Shown one piece after another: positions 10,712-21,250 of a stretch of 64,000 bases of DNA. Position numbers and translations under genes: made by a program. This DNA is from Ryuthela nishihirai. Its lineage: Eukaryota > Arthropoda > Arachnida > Araneae > Heptathelidae. The number at the start of each line of letters is the position of its first letter. Positions within the stretch are counted from its first letter, which is position 1. Under the pieces are notes generated by a model. The model searched no databases. It was not told the DNA's origin and was given only the letters and a program-made list of their open reading frames with translations. The stretch covers positions 19,572,001 through 19,636,000 of the forward strand of contig JAWZYU010000001.1 of the NCBI GenBank assembly GCA_038380435.1, given 5' to 3'.

Positions 10712-12655
10712 CTACGGAGGTCCAACCAGACCACGCAGTTTAATTCTCCAAGCATATCTGTCCTGAGCTACATCTGCTGCATCCGGCCACTGCACACCAA
10801 TTCTAACAAGGTCCTGTTTCACATTGTCTGCCCACCGCATCCTAGGTCTCCCCCTCCTTCTGAGGCCTCTAGGCACACTGTTCATAACCCTATTCGCCAA
10901 TCTATAATTATCCATACAGGCAACATGGCCAAACCAGCAGAGTCTCTCTCTGCACAATATGCTGCTTAAAGGAGGTTGCAGACTCCTTTGCCTAACCTCA
11001 TCATTAGTTACAAAGTTAAACCACCTAATACCCAAGATACTGCGTAAGCATCTAGAATCAAAAGCATCTAGTTTCCTGTTATCTTGTTTACACAGCGTCC
11101 AAGTTTCACTACCATAACTAACCCTAGAAAGAACCAAACTATTATACAGTCTAATTTTAGTCTTTAGGTGTATACGCCTATTTCTCCACAATCTCCATAG
11201 ATTCTTAAAAGTCCCGGCAGCAATACCTATTCGTCTGTTAATCTCATGCAGCACATCACCAGTATCAGTTACATAGCTCCCAAGATAATTAAACTGTGAC
11301 ACCTGCTCAAGACTGCAACCATTCAGATTAACTGAATCACAACCTGCCTGACCAATTTTCATCACTTTAGTTTTCTCTCTGTTTATAACCAAACCTACTC
11401 TACTACCAGTCTCATCAACAGCTCGACTGAAAGAGTTCATCTCATCAACATCATTTGCCAAAAGGGCTAAATCATCAGCATAATCTAGATCAGAAATTTT
11501 CATATCTCCAGCCCATTTAAGGCCAAAATCTTTCCCTCGAAGTGAATTTCGCATAACATAATCAACAACCAAACTAAAGAGAAAAGGAGACAAAATGCAC
11601 CCTTGTCGAACACCAGAAGTAATGCTAAACCAATTGCTACAAGACTTACCAACTCTCACACATGACTCAGTGTTATTATAGAGAGCTTTCATTATGTTAA
11701 CTAACTTGTCTGGTATACCATATGATCTCACAATCAACCACAAATTATGACGATCAACAGAGTCGAAAGCCTTTTTGAAATCAACAAAGCTAGCAACCAA
11801 AGGTTTCTGAAACCCTAAACATTTCTGAAGATTCTGCCTAAGTGAAAATATCTGATCTACACATCCCCTACCACTTCTGAATCCACATTGCTCATCACGC
11901 AATTGCCTGTCAACCAGATTCTTAATTCTATTAAGCACAATCATGGAAAGAACTTTACCTGGAACAGAGATAGGCTGATACCCCTATAGTTATCACAAGA
12001 ACTGCGATCACCTTTTTTGAAAATAGGGATAATAATAGCTCTGGTAACATCTTTAGGAACCATGCCTTTATCATAAAAGTTATTCAAAATTTCAGTCATC
12101 CAATTGGTAACCAAAACATTCCCAGCTCTGAGCATTTCTGTAGTAATTTCATCTACCCCTGGGGATTTATGAAGTTTAAGTTTAGAGATAGCCAAACTAA
12201 CTTCAGATTGTGTTATAGGGCCAACATTAAAGCTGCCAATGCATCTATCATCATTACAAACAATGGGAGTAGAACTAACCACATTGTTTAGAACATCACT
12301 GAAATGCTCAGCCCACCTAGCCATGAGAGAATCCTCACCTTCTATAACCTTACCTTGTTTATCCTTCAATCCCTGTATGCCTGTCCGTTTTCTACCACAT
12401 AAAACATTAACTATCTGGTACAGCTCTCTGCTGTTGTGCTGCCTAACTGCTTCCTCAGCTTTGTCAGCCAAGCTATCAAGCCAAAGATTTTTATCAGTAG
12501 CTAACTGATCCTTTACACGTTTATTAAGCTCTCTGTAATCTTTTCTATTAGGACTAGTAGGGTACTGATTAAGAACATTCCTGCAGTTCCTTCTTTCTGA
12601 AATAAGCTCAATTGCCTTATCACTTAAATAATTCTGCCTCCTCTGCTCCTTTTTT
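10712..12655 (-). pseudogene. RTE-type LINE reverse transcriptase region, copy 1
   Basis: The RT part is split over two main frames (11941-12655 and 10712-11944). Visible motifs in order are IIPIFKKGDRSSCDNYRGIS, GFRSGRGCVDQIF, SFVDFKKAFDSVD with the first catalytic Asp, SGVRQGCILSPFLF, and LDYADDLALLAN with the intact YADD-type box. An INREKTKVM block follows. The C-terminal part has TWTLCKQDNRKLDAFD and WFGHVA. A small deletion near 11965 breaks the frame between GIS and the VPGK block. The 10712-11944 segment alone is an uninterrupted 410 codons, suggesting relatively recent insertion. Confidence 0.9.
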
Positions 12656-12656
12656 C

Positions 12657-13999
12657 CTAAAAGGAGCAGAAGAGGCTGTTAGTTTCCAAAAAAGCCTGTT
12701 TAAAATGGCCCCATTCTTCCACAACTTCAGTATTAAGCAAACCATGACCGTCATAATGACTAAATGACCTATCATGGTAAGCTTTAGCTATAACTGAGTC
12801 ATTCAGAGCTTCAGTATCAAAGGTAAATTTTTTAACTCTAGCACAGCACTTTTTAAGTTTAAGTTGCAAGACACTTTTAACAAGGTAATGGTCAGATCCA
12901 ATTTCAGCTCCCCTATATGCCCTGGTATTTCTAACAGAACTAGCCCATTTTCTGTTAATTAATATATAATCAATCATATTCCTATGCAGCCCATCAGGTG
13001 AAACCCATGTGTATTTATGTATGTCGCGTTGTTTGTAATATGTGTTAGTTATTCTGAAACCATTGAGTTTACTTACCTGTAGGAGACGTTGCCCATTGCC
13101 ATTGCAGCTACCAATACCAAAAGGGCCTATTACTCCTCCCCAAAGGTCAGAGTCGGTACCAACTTTGGCATTGAAGTCACCAAGAACAAGGGTAATATCT
13201 CCTTTCTTGACAGAATTCAAAATGTCCTGAAGTTGTCCGTAAAACCTATCCTTCTCATCCTCATCAGCATCCTCAGTGGGGGCATAACAGCAGATAACAT
13301 TCAAGTTTTTAATGCTTGTCTGAAATTTTGCTGTAAGAAACCTTTCATTAATGCACTCATATCCTAGAAGAGCATCACTTGCATGTCTGCTGAGCAGCAG
13401 ACCCACGCCTTGGTGATGCTTTCCATCCTCCCTCCCTGTAAAGAGAAATATAAAGTTATTTTTAAGTATCTCACTTTTAAATGTCCATCTGGTCTCTTGC
13501 AAGCCTAGAATATCTAGGTATAGCGCTGGAATTCCTGCATGAGGACATCAAGAGAATAATCTCTATGTAATGTCCTCACGTTCCACGTTCCTGCAGAAAG
13601 AAAATGATTAGTAGGATTTTTAAAGAAATTTGGTTTATTGAGATTGGTAGGGCCAACAATATCAAACAGCCCCCTGATCGCAGGCATGGGGCAAAGACCC
13701 GTTCTTCCTCCGCTAAAGGCTGAAGTCACCGATGCTGGTAGGAACTTCAGGCACCACCTTTTCAAGTGGACTTTTTCAAGAACCACATGGCCTGCCTGAG
13801 ACGCATTACTCCAGTTTAGGCTTGACGATGCCCAACTAGCTAAGTAATGTTCAGGTACCTGCGATGGCCTCTGATTAGGATTATCCACCAGCTGATATAA
13901 GGTATCCCATGCCTCTGTTCCCTTAGAGCTGGCAACCCAGAAGCAAACAGAAAACACAGCGGCAGACTCTCCCTCAACAGAGGCCCACCAGTGCAGCAA
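12657..13999 (-). pseudogene. RTE-type LINE apurinic-like endonuclease region, copy 1
   Basis: The endonuclease opens with GTWNVRTLHRDYS and continues ILGLQETRW (metal-binding Glu), GVGLLLSRH, LNVICCYAPTEDAD, LVLGDFNAKVGTDSDLW, NMIDYILINRKW and IGSDHYLV with the C-terminal Asp-His pair. The N-terminal 120 codons (MLHWWASVEGE and onward) are conserved among copies but have no domain I recognise. A one-base deletion near 13515 separates them from the nuclease. The frame closes at 12657 after LETNSLFCSF. This is caused by an extra 8 bases that form a 12-bp inverted repeat with the following sequence, and copy 4 has the same lesion. Confidence 0.88.
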
Positions 14000-14197
14000 G
14001 TCCAGGATCCATAATCAAGCTCAAATCCATAAACAAGTCCAGTCTAGTAGGTATAAATGGTCAGCACCAGGACCCTGTGAAGTTGACCACTCCTCAGCAG
14101 GGTTGAAAAAAAAGAAAAAAGTGGCCGTAGATGACCAGATCAGCAGGCCATACTGAACTGGCAGCCCTCCCCTTCCGTTCCCTTCCAATACGCCGAC

Positions 14198-14997
14198 CCA
14201 CAAAAGTCGGCCAGGAATCTCGATACCAAAACGGTGAGGGCAATTCTGCTAGTTTATCAGAAAGCACAAAAAAATTATGAAAAATATGATTTATCATTTT
14301 AAATTTTTTTATAAAATGCTAGTTAAAGAATTTTCATGTTCAGGAAACAGATTTTTTTTTTTCTACTGCTGCTAAGTGGAATTACCAAGAGTATTTTGAT
14401 GACTTCTGCTTGGCAGATCACAGAACTTTTTGAGACATGAAAAATGACCACCTAGTGAGACACTCAAGAATATGTGATTGTAGTGCATTGCTTTGAGTAT
14501 GGTCATTTAACAATTAAAGGGATCTGATGAAAAGTTATTTTTAATTTCACTCAAATCAACCCCGTACAGTACAGTAACTATAACTGTTTCTTTTTTCTTT
14601 TTTTTTGAAAAAAATTCTTCAAAAAATCTGATACACATATAAATACTTGTGAATATTTTGTGTATAAGTCCATCGTTTGTTATGGCATGTAAACAAATAT
14701 TTCATTTAGTAGAATATACAATTTTCACCGCTATTACTGTCAAATTTTTGAGCAGCTCGTCGAAGAAGCATCAACTACAGCTCCTCGTTTCGTGTGATTC
14801 CATATGTAAAGATCGTATCTGGCCAGAAAACCACTATTAATTGCTTACATAATTAGCAATACTAGTTACTAGTGTCAATTATTTTTTTCTAATACAGAAT
14901 GTTTTGAAATATTACGCACAAAACTGAGACAATCAAACCACACAAAATGGTTTCCATATAAAGAAATAAATTGTGAAATAAACAAATGGATCATATA
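14198..14997. other. AT-rich stretch, no gene seen
   Basis: This lies between RTE copy 1 and the second Tc1-like element. It contains homopolymer runs and short ORFs without family resemblance. Confidence 0.4.
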
Positions 14998-16115
14998 CAC
15001 AGTCATATCAGAATATGATGACCCACCTAATAATGGGAATAACCACCCTTGGCCAAGATGACAGCAGCGAGACAATGTGGCATGGATGCAATGAGGCCTT
15101 GGAATGGACAATTAGGACTCCAGCAGAGCACCGAGGTTCCAGAGATAAACGTGGTTGTGGGTCGACACACCGAACCTGTCGATCCAAATGGTCCCACAAG
15201 TGCTCTATGGAATTAAGGTCAGGCGAATTTGCCAGCCAAGAGAGAACGGAGACATCGCTGTCGTGTTCATGGAACCAGTCACGCACCTTAGCAATATGGC
15301 AGGCAAATTGTCTTGTTGGTAGACACCATCACCACCAGGGTAAACGTCCAACATGAAGGGATGCATGTGGTCAGCGAGGATGGACAGGTAGCCATTGGAG
15401 TTCAGGGACCCATCCAATGATCCCAGGTCATACCAGGAAAATATCGCCCATACATGCACACTGCCGGCCTGTACTTGATCAAGTGTGTCCGATTGTTGGT
15501 TCTCGCATGTCTGACGCTGTATCTGCCACTGCCCATCACTTCTGGAGAAACTTCGATTTGTTGGAGAAGGCAACCTTTTCCCACTCTTCCATTGTGAAAT
15601 GACGAAAATGTGATCCCGTGCGAACTGCAGGCATCGTTGCCGATGGACCTTGGTTAACATGGGTTACACAGCACCAATCCATGGGTAACAGGGTACCTGG
15701 GTGCCCCAGTGTTCATTTGAGTGGTCAATTGCTGCACCGTTGTGGGTCGATTGCCCTTTACCAGTCGACGTTCTCCTCTGAGGTCGATGGCCTTTGGGCT
15801 CCACAGTTATGACGTCTGGAGTTACTTGGTGTGCCAGCAGTCCATTCTTGGTACACCCTTACTACAGCCCATGAAGTCTGCTTTTTACGACATGCTTGAA
15901 CCCTTGGAGTGGTAGCCGAATTGCATTTCTTTTTGAATGCCCGTCAAATCAATACCCCTGTAATTGTGCTCACGTTACACACTATGGCTCATCTGTCCTG
16001 GCTGACTGCTTATATCTGCAAGTGGTCTACCTTGTCATATGTACTCTGTGACGCACCTGGGTGGGTACACTGCAATTCCGCATGTGATCATATTATTCTG
16101 ATACGATTATTTTGT
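14998..16115 (-). mobile_element. Tc1-like DNA transposon, second copy of the 9441 family
   Basis: The left end CACAGTCATATCAGAATATG and the right end (GATCATATTATTCTGATACG before 16107) match the ends of the copy at 9441-10614. Orientation is opposite. The right end is slightly eroded. Confidence 0.82.
15030..15920 (-). pseudogene. Tc1-like transposase, decayed
   Basis: Reading on the minus strand from about 15920, the frame is broken several times. The clearest part is 15205-15660. It starts MLTKVHRQRCLQFARDH, then WQIQRQTCENQQ, VHVWAIFSWYD and YPGGDGVYQQD with the second catalytic Asp. In another frame at 15008-15286 the segment reads WFHEHDSDVSVLSWLANSPD and LNSIEHLWDHLDRQV, which carries the catalytic Glu. 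It is closely related to the transposase at 9607-10479 and not functional. Confidence 0.85.
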
Positions 16116-16894
16116 ACACATTTCATACAATTATTCATTTATGTTGTTTTTTAATGAAAAATGTAAATTATAATTACTTTTTCTGAAAAAAAATCAGTAT
16201 AATACAAAATTCAGAAAAGAAAAAAAAAATCAACGATATGCATAAAACAAGCATATGAAATTTCCCGTTTAAAGCAGATCTTCCCGAAAAGCTTGTGTGT
16301 TAAACGGGGATTGCTTGTACAATGAACTATCGTGTAAAATCATTTTATACGGCTAATGTTAAATAAAATTATTGCAGGAAACAATAAAATTTAAAATAAT
16401 TTGGGTATTCTATTACAGGCAAATAGTTGGAATTTTTAAAACAATACGATGTAACTTATGTCGAGAGATGCGTTAGTGAAAAACGTCAGTATAAGCAAAA
16501 CTTTTTGAATAGGAAATGTGAGAATATCCTGACCCTCACCCCCATTTCGTTTTAAAAAATTTGCCAAATTCCTATCACGACCTGCAGTATATTCACTCAA
16601 CATAAATTCGCGAATACTGAAGGCTAAACAACGCACAATTCTGCTTTATAGATTTGTTAAGGGCCCTGCAAACGTCAATTTTGCCTTCAGGTATAAACCT
16701 AAGTTTCAAGACTGACCAGTTCCGCATGCAAGTTAGCTTGTGTCTTCTATGTGAACAGTTCTAGGTATGGCAAGCCTTGTTGAATTGTTGTTTCACTGCC
16801 AATTAGGGAGAGTAAAATTATATAGTTTACTAATGATTTCTGCTATAATTAATAACGTTAGGTATGCCCGCGAGATGTAAATTCGGCTGTCTAA
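16116..16894. other. AT-rich stretch, no gene seen
   Basis: No coding signature. CCCGTTTAA and TTAAACGGG words near 16266-16310 form a weak inverted pair, possibly an eroded transposon end. Confidence 0.35.
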
Positions 16895-16897
16895 AAA

Positions 16898-17060
16898 ATT
16901 AACCCCCGCTCTTAAAACAGCTGCTTACCAGAGATCAGACAAGAGGATAGCGGGACCTCAGTAGAAAAATAACAAACATCCATGCTTTACCCGGGATTCG
17001 AATCCAGGTCCCTTTGATCAATAGCCAAGCATACTAACCACTCAGCTACGGGGTAAGAAA
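16898..17060 (-). mobile_element. SINE family S1, diverged copy 2
   Basis: The minus strand keeps the S1 head (GAGTGGTTAGTATGCTTGG and B box GGATTCGAATCC) and AAGCAGCTG-like end words. The body is shortened relative to other copies. Confidence 0.7.
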
Positions 17061-17412
17061 TAGATTCTGCGTCTCTTAAAAAATTATAAAATTTACAAAA
17101 ACAGAACTGTTTTTGAAAACTAACTATGAAAAGCAAATGGGTGAAAATGGCAAAACTTTAAATGCAAATAATCTTATAAATAGTGCTCGTTTTTTCATTA
17201 ACATAAAAATTCGTTTGGCTTTTTTTCCATTGCCATAGTTTGTGCTATCGACGAAAATAACGAATACAAAACTGAAAATTACGGCAAGCGTAGTTCTACG
17301 TCACATATCAAATGTACCTATATAAATACGTAATTCTTAACTTATTAGAAACTAAAGTTTTATATACTCGAGTCTCTTTTTATGCGTATCTTTTTAATGC
17401 GGTTCGCATATT
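17061..17412. other. AT-rich stretch before the Tigger relic
   Basis: No gene is seen. The region where the earlier part of the Tigger transposase should lie has no recognisable DDE motif, so that part was lost. Confidence 0.35.
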
Positions 17413-18283
17413 TCATGAATGTATTTTTTCCACCCAATACAACAAGCATTATTCAACCATTAGATCAAGGCATAATTACTACTTTTAAAAAAATATTACG
17501 TGAATCGTACTTATTAATTTATATTGGATAAACTAGAAAATGAGTCATTAACAGTAACTGACGTTTGGAAAAAATTTTCTATTTTTGACTGTTTAAATCA
17601 TGTTGCATCTGCTATCACTGAAATAAGACCACAAACTTTAAATGCCTGCTGGAAAGCAGCTTGGTCTCATATTTTGATGGATGCGTTGCAAACAATGAAA
17701 CCAATCAAACATCGACATTATCAACTGAAATCATTACTTTGGCACATGAAATTGGTGGCGAAGGTTTTGATACCTTTAGCAAGAATGACATAGACGAATT
17801 GCTTGTGGACCTTAAGTGGTGATGATATTATGGATATGACTTCAGATATTGTCGAAGAACCAGAAAACGATAGTGAAGTGGAAGAAGAACCTGTTCCCCT
17901 CACTGCAAATATAATTCGAGGTCTTCAACTTTTTAATAAATTGGAAAATCATTTTCTTGTTAATGACACAAATTCTGAATCAGCCCTTCAAATTCCAACG
18001 TGAGCTGAAGAATTGTATGTCTGGATATCGCGAACTGCATAAGAAATTAGTACAATCATCAACACAAAGTTTAATCACTGATTACATATTGTCAGAGGAC
18101 AAAAAAACAACACAGAACGAGCATGAAGTTGACGCTAATTCTATTCGTGACGAACCATTGTCTTTACGATGCAGATCTGATGCGCTGACTATCTCTTCTA
18201 GTGATGAAAGTGATTTCACACCAGTTCAAAAATGCTGCCGAGTATTTTCAGATAGCGACGATAATTCTGATGAAAAAATGTAA
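17413..18283 (+). pseudogene. pogo/Tigger-like transposase, C-terminal part
   Basis: The opening MNVFFPPNTTSIIQPLDQGI is the hallmark of the third catalytic block of pogo/Tigger (DDE_1) transposases, with the Asp in QPLDQG. It runs on to TTFKKILRESYLL and then a stop. Other frames continue with DVWKKFSIFDCLNHVASAI, NACWKAAWSHIL and LAHEIGGEGFDTFSK, followed by an acidic tail (EEPENDSEVEEEPVPL). A last frame runs through RELHKKLVQSSTQSLI to a Ser/Asp-rich end at 18283. At least three frameshifts or stops interrupt it, and the DNA-binding and first two catalytic blocks are missing. It is a dead relic. Confidence 0.85.
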
Positions 18284-18437
18284 AAAGAATTATTACTGTT
18301 CAATAAAATTAAATGGATACAATTTTAACACAAATCTATTTTAAATTTTATATCAATTTCTTTCAGATTTTCGAACCAATTTTCCTCACTTTTTTTTACG
18401 CATTCTTATTTTCCTGAATTTATGCGATTTTCGGGGT

Positions 18438-20583
18438 ACCTTTAATACTGAAGCTCTGAAAGACCCAGTTATAGCTAAAGCTTACCACGATAGGTTACTT
18501 AGTCATTATGACAGTCATGGTTTGCTTAATGCTGAAGTTGAGGAAGAATGGGGCCATTTTAAACAGGCTTTTTTGGAAACTAACAGTACTCTTTTAGGGA
18601 AAAAGGAGCAGAGGAGGCAGAATTATTTAACTGATAAGGCACTTGAGCTTTTTTCAGAAAGAAGGAACTGCAGGAATGTCCTTAATCAGTACCCTACTAG
18701 TCCTAATAGAAAGCATTACAAAGAACTTAATAAACGTGTAAAGGATCAGTTAGCTACTGATAAGAATCTTTGGCTTGATGGCCTTGCTGACAAAGCTGAG
18801 GAAGCAGTTAGACAGCACAACAGTAGAGAGCTGTACCAGATAGTTAATGTTTTGTGTGGTAGAAAACGAACAGGTATACAGGGATTGAAGGATAAACAAG
18901 GCAAGGTTACAGAAGGTGAGGATTCTGTCATGGCAAGGTGGGCTGAGCATTTCAGTGATGTTCTAAACAATGTGGTTAGTTCTACTCCCATTGTTTGCAA
19001 TGATGATAGATGCATTGTTGGCTTTAATGTTGGCCCTATAACACAATCTGAAGTTAGTTTGGCTATTTCTAAACTTAAACTTCATAAATCCCCAGGGGTG
19101 GATGAAATTACTACGGAAATGCTTAGAGCTGGGAATGTTTCAGTTACCATTTGGATGACTGAAATTTTGAATAACTTTTATGATAAAGGCATGGTTCCTA
19201 AAGATTTTACCAGAGCTATTATTATCCCTATTTTCAAAAAAGGTGATCGCAGTTCTTGTAATAACTCTAGGGGTATCAGCCTACTCTCTGTTCCAGGTAA
19301 AGTTCTTTCCATGATTGTGCTTAATAGAATTACGAAAATCTGGTTGACAGTCAGTTGCGTGATGAGCAATGTGGATTCAGAAGTGGTAGGGGATGTGTAG
19401 ATCAGATATTTTCACTTAGGCAGATTCTTGAGAAATGTTTAGAGTTTCAGAAACCTTTGGTTGCTAGCTTTGTTGATTTCAAAAAGGCTTTCGACTCTGT
19501 TGATCGTCATAATTTGTGGTTGATTGTGAGATCATATGGTATACCAGACAAGTTAGTTAACATAATGAAAGCTCTCTATAATAACACTGAGTCATGTGTG
19601 AGAGTTGGTAAATCTTGTAGCAATTGGTTTAGCATTACTTCTGGTGTTCGACAAGGGTGCATTTTGCCTCCTTTTCTCTTTAGTTTGGTTGTTGATTATG
19701 TTGTGCGAAATTCACTTCAAGGGAAAGCTTTTGGCCTTAAATGGGCTGGAGATACGAAAATTTCTGATTTAGATTATGCTGATGATTTAGCCCTTTTGGC
19801 AAATGATGTTGATGAGATGAACTCTTTCATTCGAACTGTTGATGAGACTGGTAGTACAGTAGGTTTGGTTATAAACAGAGAGAAAACTAAAGTGATGAAA
19901 ATTGGTCAGGCAGGTTGTGATTCAGTTAATCTGAATGGTTGCAGTCTTGAGCAGGTGTCACAGTTTAATTACCTTGGGAGCTGCGTAACTGATACTGGTG
20001 ATGTGCGGCATGAGATTAACAGACGAATAGGTATTGCTGCCGGGACTTTTAAGAATCTATGGAGATTGTGGAGAAATAGGCGTATACAGCTAAAGACTAA
20101 AATTAGACTGTATAATAGTTTGGTTGTTTCTAGAGTTAGTTATGGTAGTGAAACTTGGACGCTGTGTAAGCAAGATAACAGGAAACTAGATGCTTTTGAT
20201 TCTAGATGCTTACGCAGTATCTTGGATATTAGGTGGTTTAACTTTGTAACTAATGATGAGGTTAGGCAGAGGAGTCTGCAACCTCCTTTAAGCAGCATAT
20301 TGTGCAGAGAGAGACTCCGCTGGTTTGGCCATGTTGCCCGTATGGATAATTATAGATTGGCGAATAGGGTTATGAACAGTGTGCCTAGAGGCCTCAGAAG
20401 GAGGGGAGACCTAGGATGCGGTGGGCAGACAATGTCAAACAGGACCTTGTTAGAATTGGTGTACAGTGGCCGGATGCAGCAGATGTAGCTCAGGACAGAT
20501 ATGCTTGGAGAATTAAACTGCGCAGTCTGGTTGGACCTCCGTAGCCCATGGCTGCTTGAGGATGATGATGATGATAATGATAA
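18438..20583 (+). mobile_element. RTE-type LINE, copy 2 (5'-truncated)
   Basis: It starts inside the linker between endonuclease and RT and runs to the GATGATGATG tail at about 20560-20575. The 5' truncation and simple-repeat tail are typical of LINE insertion. No TSD was recognised. Confidence 0.9.
18522..20530 (+). pseudogene. RTE-type LINE reverse transcriptase, copy 2
   Basis: Two long frames overlap at 19355-19400. The first (18522-19400) holds the linker and RT fingers up to VPGKVLSMIVLNRI. The second (19355-20488) starts at RDEQCGFRSGRGCVDQIF and keeps DFKKAFDSVD, SGVRQGCI, LDYADDLAL and WFGHVARM. The break is a +2 insertion near 19332 (ACGAAAATC where copies 1 and 3 have AAGAATC), shared with copy 4. 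A one-base deletion near 20406 ends the frame before the basic RGRPRMRW block. The catalytic residues are intact, so this copy was broken recently by few lesions. Confidence 0.9.
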
Positions 20584-21250
20584 CTTGCTGGAAAGCTTAC
20601 AAATGGGAGATTAATTTCTCAGCACTCTCTGACCTGCATTACTTGAAATCTTATTCCGTGAATTTATGGATTCTAGTCCGTTTTTCACTTTGTAATAACT
20701 ATTGTAACACAAAATATTCGATATCGAATGCTTTTCGAAGAGAATGAGGATTACAGCTTTGCGACTCAAATACCCACTAATAGTAATTTCAGTTAATTGG
20801 ATAAATCTGATAAAAAATAGTATATTGCAATTGGTATTAGCTATAAACCATGAAAATTTTCTTGCTTAAAACAAAATGAAGCTAACTTCCTGCATGCGAG
20901 CAGACAAAAAAGGAGGGAAATAACATTTTTGTAAAAGCTAGCTATAGCAAATACCGATATAAGATATTGAGTGTCCCTCGTTGTCGGCATCAACAATGAA
21001 CGAAGTCGTTTGCTATCAGCGCCAGTGATATTATACAGTTTAATTAACAAACATTTAGCAAATTTTGGGGACCCCAGAACTTTTCAAAAAATTGTGTGAT
21101 CGGTTTCAAATTTTCTGTATGGGGGGTTTCCTTGGGTAATACTGCATTGCGTTTGAAAATCAAGTCTATCTTTAATGCAGACAGAATGTTATAACCAGAG
21201 CCGGATTTAAACTCTATGAGGCCCAAGGCGCACATTAAATTCGAGTGTGA
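20584..21250. other. Non-coding stretch between RTE copies 2 and 3
   Basis: No gene or repeat family was recognised. A GGGGGG run lies at about 21121-21127. Confidence 0.35.

Larger units (their letters stand above)
10676..14197 (-). mobile_element. RTE-type LINE, copy 1
   Basis: This is the best preserved of five copies. The 3' end is a short GAT repeat (10676-10697, minus strand), typical of RTE elements, after a terminal ATGGCTGCTTGAGGATGATG. The element encodes one long endonuclease-RT protein whose C-terminal part (WFGHVA, then RGRPRMRWADNV) is like that of BovB/RTE proteins. At 14197 it departs from the 5' region shared by copies 3, 4 and 5, so it is modestly 5'-truncated. Confidence 0.9.
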
